DNA of 6,956 bases. It comes from CAMBRF01 sp964404035. Its GTDB lineage: Bacteria > Verrucomicrobiota > Kiritimatiellia > CAIKKV01 > CAITUY01. Both the position numbers and the translations under genes were made by a program. This document shows positions 1 to 4,400 of this stretch, piece by piece; position 1 is the first letter of the stretch, and every line of letters starts with the position of its first letter. The stretch covers positions 1 to 6,956 of the forward strand of contig CAYOIT010000221.1 of assembly GCA_964404035.1 (NCBI GenBank), given 5' to 3'. The notes under the pieces were generated by a model that was given only the letters and a program-made list of their open reading frames with translations, made no database searches and had not been told where the DNA came from.

Positions 1-60
1 TAGCCGGTAAACTGCGACTGCCTGCCACGTGACCCACCGAAATCAGCGAGGAACCACTAA

Positions 61-97
61 ATAATATATAACATATTGCGGGGCAATAGGTTACAAT
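61..97 (+). promoter_or_regulatory. Candidate promoter patch (weak)
   Basis: The A/T-rich stretch ends in TACAAT (92-97), a five-of-six match to a sigma-70 -10 box. No good -35 hexamer lies 16-18 bases upstream, so the call rests on composition and the -10 match alone. It is the only A/T-rich patch before the first gene, and no promoter-like break occurs between the two genes, which fits one transcript for both. Confidence 0.2.
74..88. repeat. Small perfect inverted repeat in the leader
   Basis: TATTGC (74-79) and GCAATA (83-88) are perfect reverse complements separated by GGG. The palindrome sits just upstream of the candidate -10 hexamer, where an operator could lie. A 6-bp arm in an A/T-rich patch can arise by chance, and no U-tract follows, so it does not look like a terminator. 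Confidence 0.25.
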
Positions 98-241
98 GTA
101 CTGAAAAACAGTGTGGGGGTGGACAATCGTCTCACAAAATGCGATATTCACACCATTCGTTTTGGGTACGGCGTGGTGCCGCGCAGAAAACGATGGGTAT
201 TGGTTGGAAAGTCACGTGCGATCGTGTCGGGAGCTTGGCTT

Positions 242-248
242 GAAGGGA
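242..248 (+). promoter_or_regulatory. Ribosome binding site of the beta-helix gene
   Basis: GAAGGGA lies 7 bases before the ATG at 256 and is a usable Shine-Dalgarno sequence. It supports the start at 256, which is also where a classical signal peptide begins. Confidence 0.6.
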
Positions 249-255
249 CCAGATC

Positions 256-1416
256 ATGAAACGTTGGCGTTTACTTTTGGGCTGGGCGTGTTGTCTGGCG
301 GGACTGGCGGGTTCAGCCGTTGCGGCGACGTGGAGCGGCGTGATCAGCAGCAATGTCACATGGACGCGGGCAGACAGCCCGCACGTGGTTACCGCTGACG
401 TCATCCTGACCAACAGCGCAACGTTGACAATCGAGCCGGGCTGCCAGGTCATCCTGACCAACGCCGCCGTGGATATCTTTGTATACGGCTCGGCCAGGAT
501 CATCGCCCACGGCATAGCCGAAGCGCCGATCACGCTGGGTGGGCTGCACCGGGCGGCCATGGGTGGGGCCGTGCTTATCTACGCGACGGCTCCGAGTGAA
601 TTCCGCTATTGTACGTTCGTGTACATGGGCTATGTGGCTACTTTCAAATCGACGCCGTACACGAGCCATTTGATCGAGCACTGTCTTTTCAACCATATGG
701 AAGACTACGGGGTCGCCATAGTCGAATGTCCCACGCGGGTGCTGAATTGCATCTTCAGTGACGTGGACGACTACGCGATCAACCTCGATTATCAATTTGG
801 CATGCCGGCCGACTCGGTGCCCACGATCTGGTATAATGTCTTCAATTGCAATGCTGCTCTCAATCTCGCCCGAACCGTCAATTATCAGTACCATCTCTTC
901 TTCCGATTCAATCGCTGTACGGGCGCCAAAGGGGTTGTGAATTATGGCTACAATGTCTATCTCGCCGAGAACGATCTGATCAACTGCACAAGTCATAGCA
1001 TCGATAACTGGTCCAGTTCAGCTTCCTACATGATCACCAATTGCACAATCAATGCGTTCGAAAACCACGCCTACCCAGCCGCCGCTACTTTGCGTAATTG
1101 CTGGTGGGGCACAACGGATATGTCCGTCATATCGAATCGCTTGTCCGTCTGGCGTCTCTCCACCAACACGGTGATCCCCCTTGCCACGTCGAACTTCTTC
1201 CCTCAAGCGGATGTTGACCTGTCCGACAACAACAACGCGACCGCCCAGGCGGACGCGGATCTCGTGAAGCAGTCGCTCGTCGGCCTGACCAACCTCACCC
1301 CGGCCCAAATCACTCGCGCTGACGTGGATCGTGACGGCACGGTGACCTTGCGCGACGCGCTGATGATCGAGTCCTACGTGAACGGACTTATCTGGAAGTT
1401 GCCGGATCCGCTATAA
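256..1416 (+). CDS. Secreted right-handed beta-helix protein with C-terminal dockerin-like module
   Basis: The 386-residue product begins with a signal peptide (charged MKRWR, hydrophobic core, likely cut after SAVA at residue 23), so it is exported. Residues 24-80 carry the usual lead-in to a parallel beta-helix: a TWSG/VTWT strand, then LTIEPGC and an apolar ladder ending in GIAEAPITLGG. Residues of about 110-300 are short Asn/Cys-rich rungs (FRYCTF, IEHCLF, VLNCIF, ITNCTI, LRNCWWGT), typical of beta-helix proteins that bind or cleave polysaccharides; WWGT closing the helix is common in this class. Residues 319-378 resemble a type I dockerin: the second calcium loop is good (D356, D358, D360, G361, D367), the first is stretched and degenerate (D319, D321, D324, then an Asn run). 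No catalytic residues can be named, so it may be a lyase-like enzyme or a structural or binding protein. Codons are visibly less GC-rich in the helix core than in the next gene. It lies 12 bases upstream of the scaffold-like gene, in the same direction. Confidence 0.85.
   Translation: MKRWRLLLGWACCLAGLAGSAVAATWSGVISSNVTWTRADSPHVVTADVILTNSATLTIEPGCQVILTNAAVDIFVYGSARIIAHGIAEAPITLGGLHRAAMGGAVLIYATAPSEFRYCTFVYMGYVATFKSTPYTSHLIEHCLFNHMEDYGVAIVECPTRVLNCIFSDVDDYAINLDYQFGMPADSVPTIWYNVFNCNAALNLARTVNYQYHLFFRFNRCTGAKGVVNYGYNVYLAENDLINCTSHSIDNWSSSASYMITNCTINAFENHAYPAAATLRNCWWGTTDMSVISNRLSVWRLSTNTVIPLATSNFFPQADVDLSDNNNATAQADADLVKQSLVGLTNLTPAQITRADVDRDGTVTLRDALMIESYVNGLIWKLPDPL
1210..1389 (+). other. Dockerin-like module of the beta-helix protein
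   Basis: Residues 319-378 of the beta-helix protein form two related halves. The second half, ADVDRDGTVTLRDALMIESYV, has the dockerin calcium loop (Asp at loop positions 1, 3, 5 and 12, Gly at 6) followed by the amphipathic helix. The first half starts DVDLSD but continues with NNNATAQAD, so its loop spacing is irregular. Helix residues DADLVKQSLVG follow it. Dockerins bind cohesins in known systems. A cohesin-like pair opens the next gene, which supports the call. The alternative is a single EF-hand-like C-terminal tag. Confidence 0.7.
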
Positions 1417-1417
1417 C

Positions 1418-1422
1418 GGAGG
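1418..1422 (+). promoter_or_regulatory. Strong ribosome binding site of the second gene
   Basis: GGAGG lies 2-6 bases after the upstream stop codon (TAA, 1414-1416) and 6 bases before the ATG at 1429. The fit is textbook and fixes the start of the second gene. The short gap with no terminator-like hairpin argues for co-transcription. Confidence 0.8.
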
Positions 1423-1428
1423 CCCTCG

Positions 1429-4400
1429 ATGAATCGGGTCTCCCAATTCATTCTGGCGTTCGTAATCGCGGCCGGGCCGTCTCGGGCCGCGACCAACGCG
1501 ATATGGCTGGACACAAACTTCTGCCATGGGGTGATCGGGCAGTATCTGGACGTGCCGGTTCGGGTGGATTCAGGAAAGCAGCCGCTCGGAGCCGTGGGCT
1601 TCACGATCTCGCTGAATGCTCCGGCCGGCGCGCTGAGGTTTATCGGCGCCTACGCGGCCAATGTGCCCGGCCAGGGCGTTCTTGATCCCGTGGTGAATCC
1701 GCGGCAGTTTGCGGGCGGCACAAATATCGCCATCGTCGCGTTGAACTCGCAGATCCCGAACGGGCTCACCGGCGGGCAGGATTTTCTGCGCCTGCGCTTC
1801 TTGGCCTGCGGCGACGGCGATTACGCGGTAAGCCTGAGCGACGTAAGGGCCTACACGACCGCGTTCATCAAGGACGCCGCCACCAACCAGCCGATTCGTG
1901 AGCTTGCGTTTACCGGGGAGGGTGCGACCTTCCGCATCGGGGTCCGCCACGGCTCGCTCAAACTGGACCTGCTCACCGATCGGCTGACAAAGGGTATGAT
2001 CTGCCCGGTCAAGATTCTGATGACCAACGCGGAAAGCAAGGTGCTGGCCGGGACCGACTTCACGTTCGCCTTCCCGACCTCGGATTTCCGTCTGGTGAGC
2101 ATCACACCCAGCGCGAAGTTCGGAGCGCACGCGTATAACTTGACATACAGCCGGTCGTCTTTTGCCAGCGGACTGGTTCACATCGTTGCCGCCAACAACC
2201 TGTGGAATAACCCCTGGACTCAGCAACAGCCGGGGACCAACGAGCTGGGCACGCTGTGGCTGGATGTCCTTCGCGACACGAATCCGGGGGCGTTGACGCT
2301 GAGCCAGAACGAGAGCTATTCCGATTTCGGCGCGGGCTGGCAGGGCGCCGTGCGCATGTCGCCGGATTGGACCGTCACGCCGGCCGTCGGCAGTTCCGCC
2401 CTGGCGCTGGCCATCGCGCCGCCGGCCGCGCCCAATCTCATATGGGGGCGAACCGTCACAAATCAGGTGCAGGGCCGCATTGGGATGCTGGCGCCGGTGC
2501 TCATAGCCGGGGTGCTGTACCACAACACCAACTACTTCACGGTCACCAGCCTCCAGGCGACCTCCCAGGCGCTCCCTGGCAGCGTTATCTTCAACACCAA
2601 CGCGATCAACAGCGGAAGCAACACCTTCATCTACAGCGGGATGGGTCTCACGGGCCAGGCCTCCACCAACGTGCAGTCTCTCTTTGATGTGAAGTATGTG
2701 GTCCGCGGCAGCGTGGGCGGCACCGGCCGGATGGACGTCGCCGGGGCTCCGGCTGCACACGGCGCCTTCGGCAATGTCAACATGACGACGCAGCCCGCGT
2801 CCAACTGGGTCGCATCCGTCACGCTGCCGGCGTCGGGCATGGGGGCCTTCCCGCCGATCGCTCCCCTCAGCGGCGGCAGTACGGTGACCGTGAACGGGCT
2901 CTCACTGGGCGGCGGTGACGACATCACGAACGTTACGCTGTGCGGCATCCCGGTGCAGGCCTTCCTGAGCCAGAATGCGACGCAGGTGGTGGTCCGTTGC
3001 GGCGCCTCGGGGGTCGAAATGTGGGGGGATATCCGGGTCCAATCGACCAGCGTCGGTGACACGGTCATGTACAATTCGTTCCGCTACGCGCGCCCGGCTC
3101 TCGAGGTGCGGACGCCCGGCGGCATAATGATCGTCAACGGCGAACCTGCGTCAGAGAACAAGGGCACCGACTTCGGAACCGTTCTTGGAGCGAATGCTTT
3201 CAGCAGGATGCTGTCCGTCTCCAATCCCGCATGGACGGTGACGATCTCCGGCCTTGCCACCAACGGCATGGGCGCTGCCGCGTTTGCCGTGACCGGAATG
3301 CCGTCGCAGGTCCGCTATTACACAGCCTCCAACTTCTTCGTAAGGTTCCAGTCGGCAACGCCGGGCATTCATACCGCCATCGTTGAGATCGCCAACGATT
3401 CGGACGCCAATCCTTACCGATTCGCATTACGCGGCAGTGTGATGACCCTCTCCACCAATGTCGGACCGATGGCCGGCGGCAACACGCTGACCCTGCGGGG
3501 CGCCGGCCTGACGGATGTGACCAACATTGTGCTGGCCGGTGTGCAGGCTTCCATCGTGAGCCAGAGCGCGACGCAGATCGTATTCGCCGTAGGCTCCGGA
3601 ACTCCGGGCCCCGGCCACCTGGTTCTCCAATACTCGGAACAGCCTTCCTTCGTGGCCTCCAATGTTTACACGTACAATGTGCCCGGCGCGATTCACGGCG
3701 GCCTCACCCAGTGGGTCAGCGTCAGCAACCTGCCTCAGAACACGCGGGTGATGGGCGCGGCATCGGTCAGCGGTCAGGTCTATACCGTGGGCGGTGAGGC
3801 GATCGGTAGCGTCACCATATCAAACGTTTATCGCTATAATCCTGCCCAGCCCGAACTGGGCTGGGCGTCGGGCAGCAGCCTACCGGTAGGGCGGAACGGC
3901 CCGGGCGTGGTGGAAGCGGGGGGCTCGCTTTATGCGATCGGCGGCAACAACAGCGCCAACGTTGCCCAGTCCAGCGTATTCAAGTACGACGTTTCCTCCG
4001 ATGTTTGGACTGCCGTCAGTAACCTGCCGGCGACGCGCGCCTACATGGGGGTTGCTTCGCTCAACGGCGTAATCTATGCCGCGGGCGGTTACTCGAGCGG
4101 GTCCCGGGCAAACGTGTATCGCTATGACACCGCTCAACCGGAAGCCGGATGGACCTCCATCAGCAATCTGCCGGGCGCCCGCTACAGCCCCAGCACGACG
4201 GTGCTTGACGGAAAGATCTACCTGCTGGGCGGCGACGACGGATCGTCGGTCCGATCGGAAGTCTACCGCTATGATCCGACGCGGCCGCAGGATGGCTGGC
4301 TAAGCATCACCAACCTGCCGCTACCCCGGGCGGACCTGGGAGCAGTTGCGGTGGATGGAGCGATCTACGCGGTCGCGGGCAACAATTCGCATGTTGCCAA

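Larger units (their letters stand above)
1..255. other. Non-coding leader upstream of the operon
   Basis: No convincing gene lies here. The three forward frames at the left edge hit stops early (TAG at 1-3 and TAA at 58-60 in frame 1, TAA at 8-10 in frame 2, TGA at 30-32 in frame 3), so no upstream gene runs in on this strand with a meaningful length. An A/T-rich patch (about 55-100) stands out from the GC-rich surroundings and is the best place for a promoter. A frame opening at 111 runs into the signal-peptide region of the next gene out of phase, and its translation has no secreted or domain character. If transcription starts near 100, the 5' untranslated leader would be about 150 bases, long enough for RNA-level control, but I recognise no riboswitch. 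Confidence 0.6.

Noticed and set aside
256..330. Lipoprotein signal on the beta-helix protein (Cys residues in its hydrophobic core)
   Set aside because: The residues before the Cys pair (GWA) do not fit a lipobox, and a normal AVA-A cleavage site follows at residue 23.
111..398. 95-residue forward frame overlapping the first gene start
   Set aside because: It has no ribosome site, overlaps the signal-peptide region out of phase and shows no domain character.
313..996. 227-residue minus-strand frame inside the beta-helix gene
   Set aside because: It lies antisense to a well-supported secreted protein, in register with its codons, and has no signal or motif of its own.
1570..2760. 396-residue open frame on the minus strand
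   Set aside because: Same cause: it is in register with the sense codons and ends where a sense TCA (1570) occurs. The product is rich in Arg, Gly and Asp, with no recognisable family.
3844..3866. Perfect 9-bp hairpin (GCCCAGCCC, GAACT loop, GGGCTGGGC)
   Set aside because: It lies in mid-frame in a kelch unit and encodes AQPELGW, a phrase that recurs in other units with different codons. No U-tract follows and translation continues, so it is better explained as coding coincidence than as a terminator.
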